In this document: piece by piece, positions 29,123 to 38,800 of the stretch | How positions within the stretch are numbered: position 1 is the stretch's first letter | Layout of the letters: each line of letters starts with the position of its first letter | From: Cymbomonas tetramitiformis | Lineage: Eukaryota > Chlorophyta > Pyramimonadophyceae > Pyramimonadales > Pyramimonadaceae | Direction: 5' to 3' | NCBI GenBank assembly: GCA_001247695.2 | Contig: LGRX02029187.1 | Span: 16,193-80,192 of the forward strand | DNA: 64,000 nt | Notes under the pieces: model-generated | Told to the model about the DNA's origin: nothing | The model's input: the letters and a program-made list of their open reading frames with translations, nothing else | The model's database searches: none | Translations under genes and position numbers: made by a program

Positions 29123-29570
29123 AATTAGGTTTTATGTTCGAGAAAATGTTTTTGAGTCTTTGATGATTATCACCTGCCACGTCACCATTGCGCAGCAGGC
29201 GCCGTGTCAACCGTCCACCCTTCCGTCCACCCTCCCGACCATCCTACCGACCATCCAACCGACCATCGTATCGACAGTTACGGCGATATTGCAGATATCG
29301 AACGATCTGACGGCCTGAATTACTTACACAATATATTTATATTATTTTGATGGTCGGAAGGGTGGTCGGAAGAGTGGACGGAAGGGTGGACGGATTTTGA
29401 CGGTTTTAATGGTCGTGCCGGTGTCACCGACTGAATACAGTATAGTCGTACAGTAAGTATTTTTTTCTGTGCAGAAAAAAGGTAGAGAAATTTCACGATC
29501 TGCAGAGCGATGTTTTTGACGATTTCGGACTCGATTTTCGCCCATAATATTTTGAGATTTCAGCATTTAA
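28843..29570. other. Non-coding region between lectin and small basic gene
   Basis: About 730 bases without a convincing gene. Holds the upstream tandem copies, the large inverted repeat at 29211-29393 and an AT-rich stretch. Confidence 0.55.
29211..29393. repeat. Large inverted repeat of 12-bp units (45-bp arms, 93-bp loop)
   Basis: The left arm 29211-29255 is CCGTCCACCCTT / CCGTCCACCCTC / CCGACCATCCTA / CCGACCATC. The right arm 29349-29393 is its complement with about four mismatches. It could form a long DNA cruciform or RNA stem. Confidence 0.85.
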
Positions 29571-29631
29571 TGTCCCAAAATGAATATTCATATTTATATA
29601 ATACTATATATACATATTTCATTTTGGGACA
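29571..29631 (+). promoter_or_regulatory. TGTCCCA hairpin element 6 (61 bp)
   Basis: Nearly symmetric arms: TGTCCCAAAATGAATAT and ATATTTCATTTTGGGACA. Confidence 0.8.
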
Positions 29632-29719
29632 AGTGTTAATTAAGTGAATATGGGGCGGTTTTGCACACCAACTTTTTGCGAATTTTTGTGTAATCAAAAC
29701 TTTTGTCGCTCAAATTGTG

Positions 29720-29771
29720 TGTCCCAAAGCGAGATCTTTATATTAGTCATATCAAATCTTGAAATGGGACA
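29720..29771 (+). promoter_or_regulatory. TGTCCCA hairpin element 7 (52 bp)
   Basis: TGTCCCAAAGCGAGATCTTTATATTAG...TTGAAATGGGACA; the next ATG follows after three bases (29775). Confidence 0.8.
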
Positions 29772-29774
29772 CCT

Positions 29775-29993
29775 ATGAACAAATTTAAAGAATTAATGTG
29801 TGTATATATATTAAGAATGACCCGAAGCGATGCTTTAAAAGAAGCTCAAAAACGGTATAGGGCGTCACATAGAGAACAACTTCGTGAGTACAAACGAGTG
29901 CAATCCAAGATATTTTATGAGCGGCATAAAGAGGAGATCAATGCCAAGCGACGTGAGAAGTATAGGCAAAGTCGGGATGGACATAAAATGTGA
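29775..29993 (+). CDS. Small basic protein
   Basis: 72 codons from 29775, or 59 from the ATG at 29817 (MTRSDALKEAQKRYRASHRE). Nearly all helical and Arg/Lys/Glu-rich, with the repeated pattern YRxxHREQxREYKR / IFYERHKEEINAKRREKYR. No known family; it could bind nucleic acid. Hairpin element 7 lies directly before it and the PrimPol gene follows on the same strand. Confidence 0.55.
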   Translation: MNKFKELMCVYILRMTRSDALKEAQKRYRASHREQLREYKRVQSKIFYERHKEEINAKRREKYRQSRDGHKM

Positions 29994-30055
29994 TTTTCGT
30001 ATAGCTATATAAACTACTTAAAGAATAAAATTGTAAGGTTATATAAGAAAAAAGA

Positions 30056-31237
30056 ATGTGCTCCACCAATACTCAAACCACTTACAATGATACCCTTGTT
30101 CTCAAAGATATGATTAAACACAAATTGATAAAGAATGATAAAAGACCTCTAAAAGCTAATTATTACAAAGATACAAATGTGCAATTCAAAGGAATTGAAG
30201 CAAATGAATCTTATAATGTTGGGGTTATTGGTGGGGAAATGAACAACATCATTGTAGTCGACATAGATATACACAAATGGGATATGGAGACTCATCCTTG
30301 GGTAAGGACATTTGGAAGATCGTTAGAAGTATTTGATACATACATCGTCAAAACCCCAAGTGGAGGATTTCATTTATACTTTTTGTATGACGAAATCTTT
30401 GAGAAATCAAAAAGTAATCACGAAATTGACATTATATCAAATGAAAGATATGTAGTAGCGCCTCACTCAAGCATCACAAACCACAAGAAAAACATTATAA
30501 ACAAGACTTATGAAGTTGTCAACAACACATCTATCAAGAAAATACCCGAAAATGTAAAACAATTTCTCCTAGAATACATATATACATCTAGTGCACAAAG
30601 AAATGAAAAAACCGGACAATATGAAACGAAACCTAAAGAGGAATGTGAGAATGATGGAGATGTCGATTATGACTTAAGCAATAAAGATATTGATAACATA
30701 TTGAAGATGTTGCCTAGTAGCATCATTGAGGAATATGGTGATTATCTAAAATTCACCACCGCTATGAAAGCATTGAATAAGTATGCAAAATGGGACAAAT
30801 TTTCAAAGAGCAAGCCAAAGTATGATAGGAATCAAAATGTCAAGATATGGAACTCTTGTGACCCTACAAGTTTTGACTCCATACAATGGCTCTTGTCCAA
30901 GGCTATCAAGAAAGTGGCGTATAATTATCACAAAATGAAGCCCATTCCTAAGGATATGATACAACCCCATACCCAATACAATCGTCCAAAGCTTGTAGAA
31001 AGTCGAGGGGACAACATTTTCGATAATAAACATTCATATATCATAAAATCGGGATGTGCAACGGGCAAAACAACCTCATTCATTGATCATATGAAACACG
31101 AACTTGGAAGAGGCGGAAAATTTGTGAGCATTGTCTCTAGAGTTAGCTTAGCCCAAGATCATTATTACAAGTTCAATAGTGAAGGGTTAGATTGTAAAAT
31201 TTACAATGATATAAACGGAGAGTATATCACAAGATGA
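30056..31237 (+). CDS. PrimPol-helicase, N-terminal part (AEP primase-polymerase plus Walker A)
   Basis: 393 residues before a stop. The primase-polymerase domain (bifunctional prim-pol type, about 20-190) shows VVDIDIHKWD (metal-binding DxD), SGGFHLYF (SxH-like) and EIDIISNERYVVAPHSS. Then comes the ATP-binding SGCATGKTTS (about 332-341) of a helicase of the herpes UL9/origin-binding-protein type. The reading frame ends at TGA 31235-31237, just where the helicase should continue (INGEYITR-stop); the remainder is in the next frame from about 31215. A one-base indel or +1 shift near 31229-31237 splits the gene. It would synthesise primers or DNA and unwind the template. Confidence 0.8.
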   Translation: MCSTNTQTTYNDTLVLKDMIKHKLIKNDKRPLKANYYKDTNVQFKGIEANESYNVGVIGGEMNNIIVVDIDIHKWDMETHPWVRTFGRSLEVFDTYIVKTPSGGFHLYFLYDEIFEKSKSNHEIDIISNERYVVAPHSSITNHKKNIINKTYEVVNNTSIKKIPENVKQFLLEYIYTSSAQRNEKTGQYETKPKEECENDGDVDYDLSNKDIDNILKMLPSSIIEEYGDYLKFTTAMKALNKYAKWDKFSKSKPKYDRNQNVKIWNSCDPTSFDSIQWLLSKAIKKVAYNYHKMKPIPKDMIQPHTQYNRPKLVESRGDNIFDNKHSYIIKSGCATGKTTSFIDHMKHELGRGGKFVSIVSRVSLAQDHYYKFNSEGLDCKIYNDINGEYITR

Positions 31238-32795
31238 TAATATTGTCATAACCATTGATAGTTTATATAAATTGCAAAAGATAGATTTGAGAGGATACAC
31301 AATTTTCTTGGACGAGTTCAATTCATTGCTCAATTACTTAGTTGCAAGTGACACAATTTCAAAATTGAGGAGTGGGTTATGGATGTTATTCAAGAATGCA
31401 TTGAATACTTGTAAGAATTACATAGCGGCGGACGCCGATATTTGTGACGATTCCATTTTGTATTTGAATCTACTCAACAAACAACATACATATATTCACA
31501 ACACTTATCAACATTTCAAGGGAGTGCCAATGATTGAGATCCATAATGAACAAGAATTTAGGGACCTCATCTTGAAGCAAGAAAGCTACCTCATACCAAT
31601 GGATTCCGCCGCTTTGGCGGAGGATTTGTATAGCTTTCTAAAACCACACCATCCCGATGTAATATTGATTACAAAATTAACCGACAACATCCCCGACTTT
31701 AATGCACACAATAGGATCATTTATAGTCCCAAGATAGTATATGGACTTGATAGTAATCGAGTAGATGCAATCCACGTACCAATCAAGAGACCAGTGTTTG
31801 CATATTATAAAGAGCACACCATCGACCCATTAAGTATGTCCCAACAATGTCAAAGAGAGAGGAACATCACGCGTGTCTATATGTTCTTTTATAAACAAAA
31901 ATATAGAGCAAACCCGATAACACTACAAGAGTTAAGGGATGCCTTAGTAGAAACAACGAAATATGGTTATGAATTCTTCAATCACCCATTTGTACCACAA
32001 GAACTATCAAAAGAATACTTTGAATTCTTGGTGCAATATGAGTACAAACAAATATGTTACAATACTAATAAACGTGCACACTTCATTAGCATTATGAGGA
32101 AACAAGGCTTTGTAACCGATATGCATTATATAACAAATAAAAAAATCGGACAACCACTCGAAGATGAGAGTGAAACAACAAATGAGTTTGATCCAACGTC
32201 TTGCAAAGCATATGAAAGAGTTCACGAAATTTTGCAAGTGCCAAAAGAACACCTTGAAACATATAGAGAATTTTATGAAAAGGATTATCTATTGAAAAGG
32301 CATTTTGCAATTACAAAACACTTTTGGTTATACAACACACACGATATGGCGGACAAAATGACCTATGCCAAGGATTTTATGGTAAATGTAGCACGATCTA
32401 CCGATAGTAAGCTACATTTCTTGCAACAATTTCAAGACTTAGTAGAGAATCCTAGCAAGAATACCATAGATTCACAAAAGGTGCTAACACAAGAGCAAAG
32501 TGAGACATTGAACCAACAATACAAAAATGTTTTTGAAAAGGAGAAGTGCATAAGAGCATATGATTTAACCAAGAAATTAGAGTGCAATGCAATTCAAAAT
32601 AAAATGTATTGTGCACTATTTGGAGATAACTTTACAAATGGCAAAAGATTGAGAGATAACAAGGATAGAGGATATGTATACAAGGTATTAGATGAACAAT
32701 TGGAATTGCACAAAACATTGTTAGAATTTCGACGTACCATATCTAATAATGAGGAAACACATATACTCGAAGAAGACGCTACCGTTGCCATTTAA
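31215..32795 (+). CDS. PrimPol-helicase, C-terminal part (UL9/OBP-like SF2 helicase)
   Basis: Continues the helicase in the +1 frame. IVITIDSLYKL and the Walker B TIFLDEFNSLLNYL lie at its start, followed by YIAADADICDDSILYL, a pattern typical of OBP-like helicases. The rest (to 32795) is probably the second RecA-like lobe and a helical C-terminus. The first ATG is at 31381, after Walker B, so this segment cannot make a working helicase by itself. Its stop is two bases before hairpin element 8. Confidence 0.75.
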   Translation, partial: TESISQDDNIVITIDSLYKLQKIDLRGYTIFLDEFNSLLNYLVASDTISKLRSGLWMLFKNALNTCKNYIAADADICDDSILYLNLLNKQHTYIHNTYQHFKGVPMIEIHNEQEFRDLILKQESYLIPMDSAALAEDLYSFLKPHHPDVILITKLTDNIPDFNAHNRIIYSPKIVYGLDSNRVDAIHVPIKRPVFAYYKEHTIDPLSMSQQCQRERNITRVYMFFYKQKYRANPITLQELRDALVETTKYGYEFFNHPFVPQELSKEYFEFLVQYEYKQICYNTNKRAHFISIMRKQGFVTDMHYITNKKIGQPLEDESETTNEFDPTSCKAYERVHEILQVPKEHLETYREFYEKDYLLKRHFAITKHFWLYNTHDMADKMTYAKDFMVNVARSTDSKLHFLQQFQDLVENPSKNTIDSQKVLTQEQSETLNQQYKNVFEKEKCIRAYDLTKKLECNAIQNKMYCALFGDNFTNGKRLRDNKDRGYVYKVLDEQLELHKTLLEFRRTISNNEETHILEEDATVAI

Positions 32796-32796
32796 A

Positions 32797-32848
32797 TGTC
32801 CCAAAATGAAACATTAATATATAGAAGTAATAAACTTAATTTGGGACA
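32797..32848 (+). promoter_or_regulatory. TGTCCCA hairpin element 8 (52 bp), between convergent genes
   Basis: Lies tail-to-tail between the helicase (ends 32795) and the C5 methyltransferase (minus strand, stop at 32836-32838 inside this element). Here it can only be a 3' element for both genes. Confidence 0.8.
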
Positions 32849-33471
32849 AGACACAATATTAAATCACGAGGTACGTTATACACATTCTCAGCGGGTCCTC
32901 TTCCCTTTCCGTGCTTAGCAAGAGAGCTTCGTCCGTATTGTGCTGACGTCATATGTTTGCCATACCATTTAACTGCCGGACATGGATTCGCCCACTTAAA
33001 GCACATCTTTAGCTCTAAGTTTGGCCTATTTGTCCATATATTAGTCGCCTTTCTATACTCACACCCATATCGGCAGTAACAACACGTGTGTATGTATTTA
33101 TTCATATCTTTCATAACGTCTCTGTGTCTCATCAGTCCGCCATCGGCGGGATTTTCGATATACCAATGTGCAGGACTAAAGTACTCGATGATTTCCAAGG
33201 TCCTCTTAACAATACTATCAGCTAAGACTAAATCGCGTTGACTCCGTGTTTTGGCTTTGCTATACTCAGTGCAAGGCGGGCTTGCCCATATGATATCAAA
33301 ATGGTGTGGTGGGTATGCTGAAGTGTAATCCCATTGCAATATGTCCACCGTATGAGTTGGGTTGAATTTTGACTCAAAGTCGACGGAAATGATTTCACAA
33401 TTCTCATAAATGTCCTTAAGTACTTTACTCACCGAGCCGGTTCCGGAAAATAGATCAAGTATCCTCACCAT
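32836..33471 (-). CDS. DNA C5-cytosine methyltransferase
   Basis: I choose the ATG at 33471, giving MVRILDLFSGTGSVSKV; an upstream extension to 33549 would read through hairpin element 9. Seen: motif I LDLFSGTGS, motif IV ASPPCTEYS with the catalytic Cys, and motif VI-like WYIENPADGG (usual ENV replaced by ENP). About 211 residues, short for the family, so the target-recognition part is reduced. It methylates cytosine C5 in DNA. The gene ends LVPN-stop, the last codons being supplied by element 8. Confidence 0.8.
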   Translation of the reverse strand: MVRILDLFSGTGSVSKVLKDIYENCEIISVDFESKFNPTHTVDILQWDYTSAYPPHHFDIIWASPPCTEYSKAKTRSQRDLVLADSIVKRTLEIIEYFSPAHWYIENPADGGLMRHRDVMKDMNKYIHTCCYCRYGCEYRKATNIWTNRPNLELKMCFKWANPCPAVKWYGKHMTSAQYGRSSLAKHGKGRGPAENVYNVPRDLILCLVPN

Positions 33472-33523
33472 TGTCCCAAACTGAATATTACTATATAGAA
33501 GAATATAATCTTGGTTTGGGACA
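33472..33523 (-). promoter_or_regulatory. TGTCCCA hairpin element 9 (52 bp), abutting a start codon
   Basis: Begins one base from the ATG of the C5 methyltransferase, so the element is its immediate 5' region. Arms TGTCCCAAACTGAATAT and GATTATATTC..TTTGGGACA. Confidence 0.8.
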
Positions 33524-33552
33524 GCGACAGAGACGTATATATCAATCACTTC

Positions 33553-33604
33553 TGTCCCAAAGTGAGATCTTTATAATAGTAATATCAGATTTTGAAATGG
33601 GACA
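33553..33604 (-). promoter_or_regulatory. TGTCCCA hairpin element 10 (52 bp)
   Basis: TGTCCCAAAGTGAGATCTTTATAATAG...TTTGAAATGGGACA, nine bases after the stop of the ATPase gene. Closely similar to element 7. Confidence 0.8.
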
Positions 33605-33612
33605 AAGGTATT

Positions 33613-34530
33613 TCATACATTGCCATTTGGTATTATCCACTCATTAAAGTTTCTCCTGAACATACTAGGATGTGTCGGTTTTCTGTGTAGGTCGATGAAT
33701 AAGAAGTCGTGAGGTCCTTGTATGGCCTTTGAATACACTGAATTGAATTCCTCAATTGGTATTTCACCTCCAACTTCTTCTCCAATCTTATCAATCTCTT
33801 TCTGATTCTTGTTTCGGAACACAAGCATATGTGTAAGATTACCCCGTATCGACTTGAGTAGACCTCCCGATGAACTTGTATAATTCTGTGTTGCAAACAA
33901 CAATGTGACTCCTAATGCACCATCCTTCAGTTTCCCAAGATGTCGGTGTTTGATGACCATATTGCTCAGCTTGCTTGATGGTCTCATCATATCGGTATCC
34001 TGCGTGTCATCAAAAAATGCTGCGATCACGGGCCTTTTACCACCATACTTATGTTGAGGCGGGAGTATGTTGCCATTATCGTCTCCAAACTCCAATAGCA
34101 ATTCCGGCGGAATTTCATAAATACTGATGTTACTATTATGCAACATTTTCATCAGCTTCTTATACCGTTCCATCTTCTCTTGATATTCATCGTACTCTTG
34201 AGCTTCGGTATCAAGGATGCCTTCAATCTGTTGCGGGACATCAACGGTCGGCTCTAACACATCAGTTTCGGCATCAAGAGGTAGGTCATTGTAGTAGTGG
34301 CTATTGTTGTGATATGTCGGTGACACCAGTATGAGTCGGTCTAAAGCATTGTTTTGTTTCATCAATCGAAGTAGATGTGTAAGGCTGCACGATTTTCCCG
34401 TACCTCTTTTGGCGCAAGCAAGAATGACTCCGTGTAATTGAATAAAATCCTTTGGAGTGTCGATTGGAAATGCTGAGCTTTTGGGCACTTGAATATCATA
34501 TGATCGATCTTTGAGTCTTTGGAACTGCAT
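33613..34530 (-). CDS. Packaging ATPase, A32/FtsK-HerA type
   Basis: 305 residues. Walker A CAKRGTGKSCS (Lys46, Ser47), Walker B VIAAFFDDTQD (Asp174, Asp175), then VTLLFATQNYTSS with the conserved Gln of sensor type. This is the genome-packaging ATPase of the PRD1-adenovirus lineage and of Polintons and virophages, which pumps DNA into capsids. It starts three bases after the end of the upstream basic-protein gene on the same strand, so the two are probably co-transcribed. Confidence 0.85.
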   Translation of the reverse strand: MQFQRLKDRSYDIQVPKSSAFPIDTPKDFIQLHGVILACAKRGTGKSCSLTHLLRLMKQNNALDRLILVSPTYHNNSHYYNDLPLDAETDVLEPTVDVPQQIEGILDTEAQEYDEYQEKMERYKKLMKMLHNSNISIYEIPPELLLEFGDDNGNILPPQHKYGGKRPVIAAFFDDTQDTDMMRPSSKLSNMVIKHRHLGKLKDGALGVTLLFATQNYTSSSGGLLKSIRGNLTHMLVFRNKNQKEIDKIGEEVGGEIPIEEFNSVYSKAIQGPHDFLFIDLHRKPTHPSMFRRNFNEWIIPNGNV

Positions 34531-34533
34531 ATA

Positions 34534-35025
34534 CTATAAGTTGAGAAATAGACTGTTGTAAGCTTTGTCATACGATGGGTCGGCTGTGGGTTCTCGTTGC
34601 TTGGGTGGCGATTCAGATGTGGGTCTGCTCTGTTTGCGTCGTGTAGACTTTCGGACTATCACTTGTTCCTCTTCTGATGATGAACTGTCAGATTCTACAA
34701 TGACCACTTGCTTTTTTGTTTTTTTCTTTGCAGGTCTGGGTTTCTTGACAACAACGTGTTCAACCTGATCGGCAACATATGACACATTTGTATCAGCACC
34801 AATTGTATCAGCGACATAGGGCTCCGGTTCAGGAGATTTCGTCGTAGCTCTCTTAATCATTTCTTGGGCTTCGGTAATTTTCTGCGTTGCCTTAAGTTGT
34901 TCCGCCATCTTTAAATCTTGCTTCTCTTTGGCTTTCTGGCGACGTGATTCAAGCGCTTTCTCTCTCATTTTGGCAAGACGTTCTAAGGTAGCAGAATCGG
35001 TAATCTTTTCTCCCTTAGTCGGCAT
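34534..35025 (-). CDS. Charged basic/acidic protein upstream of the ATPase
   Basis: 163 residues. Basic helical N-terminal part (LAKMREKALESRRQKAKEK), a Lys-rich middle (KKPRPAKKKTKKQ), an acidic SDSSSSEEE block and a basic Ser-rich tail. No catalytic motif. It may be a DNA-associated or scaffold protein; only its composition and pairing with the ATPase support this. The promoter region is shared with the divergent gene at 35335 and holds three hairpin elements. Confidence 0.6.
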   Translation of the reverse strand: MPTKGEKITDSATLERLAKMREKALESRRQKAKEKQDLKMAEQLKATQKITEAQEMIKRATTKSPEPEPYVADTIGADTNVSYVADQVEHVVVKKPRPAKKKTKKQVVIVESDSSSSEEEQVIVRKSTRRKQSRPTSESPPKQREPTADPSYDKAYNSLFLNL

Positions 35026-35067
35026 AAGTAGATATAAGATATGCTGAGAAAATAATTTGACCCAAGG

Positions 35068-35143
35068 TGTCCCAAAAGCAACAATCTTTGATTGTTGCCG
35101 CTGAGATATATTATTCTATATATAAAGATCTGAAAATGGGACA
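35068..35143. promoter_or_regulatory. TGTCCCA hairpin element 11 (76 bp, with inserted palindrome)
   Basis: The standard element expanded by the 21-bp palindrome GCAACAATC-TTT-GATTGTTGC (35078-35098). It ends ATCTGAAAATGGGACA. Confidence 0.75.
35078..35098. repeat. 21-bp palindrome GCAACAATC-TTT-GATTGTTGC
   Basis: Perfect 9-3-9 inverted repeat inside hairpin element 11. Confidence 0.75.
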
Positions 35144-35159
35144 ATCGTAAATGTCTAGG

Positions 35160-35261
35160 TGTCCCAAAAGCAACAATCTTTGATCAGCAACAATCAAAGA
35201 TTGTTGCCATTGTTGCCGCTGAGATATATTATTCTATATATAAAGATCTGAAAATGGGACA
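35160..35261. promoter_or_regulatory. TGTCCCA hairpin element 12 (102 bp, with inserted palindromes)
   Basis: A near-duplicate of element 11 with one and a half copies of the ACAATC/GATTGT palindrome (35170-35185 and 35187-35207). Flanked by the repeated ACAATCGTAAATGTCTAGG. Confidence 0.75.
35187..35207. repeat. 21-bp palindrome GCAACAATC-AAA-GATTGTTGC
   Basis: Perfect 9-3-9 inverted repeat inside hairpin element 12. Confidence 0.75.
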
Positions 35262-35278
35262 ATCGTAAATGTCTAGGT

Positions 35279-35321
35279 GTCACAAACCGAGATATATTAT
35301 TCTATATATAAAGATCTTTTG
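35279..35321 (+). promoter_or_regulatory. Degenerate TGTCCCA element 13 before a start codon
   Basis: TGTCACAAACCGAGATATATTATTCTATATATAAAGATC lacks the right TGGGACA arm and lies 13 bases before ATG 35335. It may show that the TATA-like core alone suffices for a promoter. Confidence 0.55.
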
Positions 35322-35334
35322 TGTTCTATAATAT

Positions 35335-35823
35335 ATGACCAAAGAAGCTTGGATAGCCAAGTTGCAATCGTGTGCTAAAGAATATAGAGACGAACACGGA
35401 ATTAAGCAGAGACCCAGGAAATTGACGCAAAAAGAAAAATTAAAAAGTCTGAGAGGAAAACCTATTGTTAGCAAAAATGCAAACCAAAGCAACACGTTGA
35501 CAGGTGAACCGATTCATCAAAAACCTATCAAAGATGATGCATTGCCGAAACAAGCCCCTCGTAGAATTGCGCCAAAGTCGATGGAGCCGGCGAAAAGTAC
35601 AACATCTGGTACAACAACGGGACAACCTGTGTATCAACGACCAACGACTGAAGTTGGAAAAAGAATTCAAAAGATTAAACCACCTATACGACCGAACACA
35701 CGGGGTATGAGTCAAGGCAATAAAACAATGGCGATGCAGGTGTACAATTTAGAAGCCCGTCCTTATGTCAAGCAGCAGATGAGAATTGCCAGAAAGATAC
35801 GCGGAAAAGAAGAATATATTTAA
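35335..35823 (+). CDS. Basic hypothetical protein upstream of PolB
   Basis: 162 residues, strongly basic with Pro and Thr, e.g. RPRKLTQKEKLKSLRGKP, a repeated TGxPxxQxP pattern (TGEPIHQKP, TGQPVYQRP) and KRIQKIKPPIRP. No family recognised. It ends 20 bases before the DNA polymerase start on the same strand; a terminal-protein or DNA-binding role is only a guess from position. Confidence 0.6.
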   Translation: MTKEAWIAKLQSCAKEYRDEHGIKQRPRKLTQKEKLKSLRGKPIVSKNANQSNTLTGEPIHQKPIKDDALPKQAPRRIAPKSMEPAKSTTSGTTTGQPVYQRPTTEVGKRIQKIKPPIRPNTRGMSQGNKTMAMQVYNLEARPYVKQQMRIARKIRGKEEYI

Positions 35824-35842
35824 AATGATACCTAATATATAG

Positions 35843-38800
35843 ATGCCCCCCAAATCCAGAAAACAAAACCCGGAGGCTAGGCATAAGCTTACCGCAGCAG
35901 ATTGGGAGGACCTGCAAGGTCGGGGACTGACCGGTGACGATCGTCTTAAAGCCATACGTGAGTACAAGAAGAAATATCGCAAATCTGCCGTCGACAAAGT
36001 CACAAGACAGCAATGGATAAAACAAGGCAAGTTGCCATCCAAGGAAGAGAAACGACTTGCAGAAATTGAAAAGTACACTGTTGCAGATTCCAAACGTCAT
36101 ATTAAATTGTATAACACGGACGTTGAGAGATTAAAGGTGCCATTTGCAACATTCTTAACCAAAGAGGGAGCTAATGGATCAAGTCTGAACTACTGGCTCC
36201 CGAAGAAATCAAAAGCAATCGAGCAAATTGCAATGAGAGCGATGTTTGAAGATGGCACAAGCTCTAAATGGGTAAAAGGTTCTAATCGTGAAGAGGTGAT
36301 GATGAGATTCGAAGAAATGCTGCAATCGCCAAAGGGCGAGGAAAGCAGCAAAAAAGCAGTGGAGGTTGTGAAGGATATCGAGGTAGAATACTATGCATCT
36401 AAACCGCCGGAAGGCAAAGGTTCTCGTTGCACATCAGCACCGAAGACAATCAATGAACTGCGGCTGAAGCAATGTGTGATCAAGATTGAATCCCGCAACA
36501 ACTGTGGAATAAAGTCTCTAGAGCTGCTCGATAGAAAACGCAAGCTTGACAAAATGCTGAGCCAAGGTGTCATATTTAAGAACCAATATGAGAATAAATG
36601 GAAACAACTGAAGCGAGATGCCAGTGGGGACAAAGGCAATATTACATCAGCCTCAAACAAACTTCGTTTCGAGTTGTTCCCTGAAAAGCACAATGCAGAA
36701 GGTACCAACATAAGCGACTTTCCAACATTGGAAAGCCATTATGGCAGAAACATATTTGTTTGGGGAATCACTGAGCGGTTAGGAGGTGATCCCATTATGT
36801 ATTGCCCACCATACTTCCACGAGCATAATGAATACTCAAATTATAATGATAGTTTTCACATTCTTCTTCACGAACATCATTACGAGCCTATAACCCGTAT
36901 AGACGCCTTTAAGGGAAAGACTTATCGACCATCGTGCACTCAATGCAAATCACAAAGATGCATATTTGCGAGCAAGCTTGTTCGTATGACAAAGGGCAAC
37001 AAACAATGGCATTATTGCATAGACTGCAACCGTAGCTTTATGAATGAAAGTTGCTATCATTTGCACAAAGAATTGGTTACGTGTGATCGACTTCACAAAT
37101 GTGGTGTTTGCTCAATTAAGTACAATCCAGCTGAAAAACATAGATGTGGGTACAAAGCGTGCCCTAACTGCAAGGTTGTGTGTGATTTGTATGAGCATAA
37201 ATGTTATATGACAAAGGTTGAGCCCAAACCTGTGTTGAAACAAGGGTCGATTGTATGCTTTGATTTTGAAACCCGCCAAAGTATTGATGGGAAGCTAATC
37301 GTGAACCATTGTGAGAGCCAATATTGCGATGGCACAAGTGTGGTTCACAGGACAATTGGAGATTTTATGGATTGGGTTTGTTTGGACCGCCATAATGGCT
37401 ACACAATGATTGCTCACTGCGGCTCAAAGTTTGACTTCAGACTTCTGGTGGATTATATTATCACAGAACAACGAAAGCCGCCAAAAGATATATTATACAC
37501 CGGTGCTGATATTTTGTGTTTAACAGTTGGCAACGTACGATTCATCGATTCATATATGTTTATGTCTCGACCTTTGCACACTCTGCCAGAAATGTTTGGA
37601 GATTACATCGGACTGTACCCTGATTTAAAATACTACAATCCTCACATCCTCCAGCCCGAAGCTTACGAAGGCTTGAATAATTGGTGGAAACATAAAAGGG
37701 ACAAATGCTACATATTTGATAATAAGAAAGAGCTGGCAAAGTACTGTCACGTTGATGTAACAATTCTGCGGCGTGCTGTATTTGCCTTCAGAGATTGCTT
37801 CTTGAAGATAACCGACAATAAATTTGACCCATTTAGTTATTTAACACTTGCACAATTAGCCATAAATATTTGGAGAAATCGATGTATGCCCAGCAACTCA
37901 GTAGGTATACTCCAATCGTTGACCAAGTCGCAGAATGCATCAATAAAGGAGAATCAGTGGCTCGATTACATTACGAGCACGCGCTCCATATATTTTGTAC
38001 GTGACTATGAGGGAAAACGAAACTATAAATTGAAAGATCTGCAAATATATGTCGATGCCTATGACAAAAACACCAATACAGTGTACGAGTTTCTCGGTAG
38101 TTGGTTTCACGCAGACCTTAGAAAATACCATAAAGATGACATTCAGTATCAACAAGGTCGAAAATCAGGGATGACTTTTGGGGAAGTCAATCGCCAAACT
38201 ACAAAACGCTTGGAGAAAATTAAATCGGCGGGTTACAACCTCGAGTATATTTGGGAGACGGAATGGGACGACAAAGTCGATCAACTGAAATCGTGTGAAT
38301 TTGGCAAAGAGTTTTTGGCGCGTCAAAAAGTGGCGTCTGCGATTGTTGATAGAGAGGCGTATCACGGCGGGAGAGTAGATCTAGGCAGGTTGTACTACGA
38401 GGTAAAAGATGATGAGCGATTGCGATATCTAGATTACAATTCAATGTATCCTTCGGTTATGAAGACGAAGAAATTCCCAAAAGGTCATCCAGAAGTAATA
38501 CGCGACCTTAAAAGTTGCAACATCCACGGTTACTTTGGGTTAGTCAAATGCAAAGTTATACCATCTAAGCACCTAAAGTTCGGCGTGCTTCCATACGTTG
38601 ATGCCACCACAGGCAAGTTAACGTTTCCATTATATGAGATGGTAGGTACTTGGACAACGGTAGAGCTGAACAAAGCCGTTGAAAAGGGTTATACGATTAT
38701 AGATATATACGAGGTAAAGCATTGGAAAGAAACTACTATCGACCTATTTGCAACTTACATCGATATGTTTCTTAAGTTAAAGACCGAGGCGTCAGGACCT

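Noticed and set aside
33472..33549. N-terminal extension of the C5 methyltransferase to 33549
   Set aside because: It would translate hairpin element 9; the ATG at 33471 directly precedes motif I.
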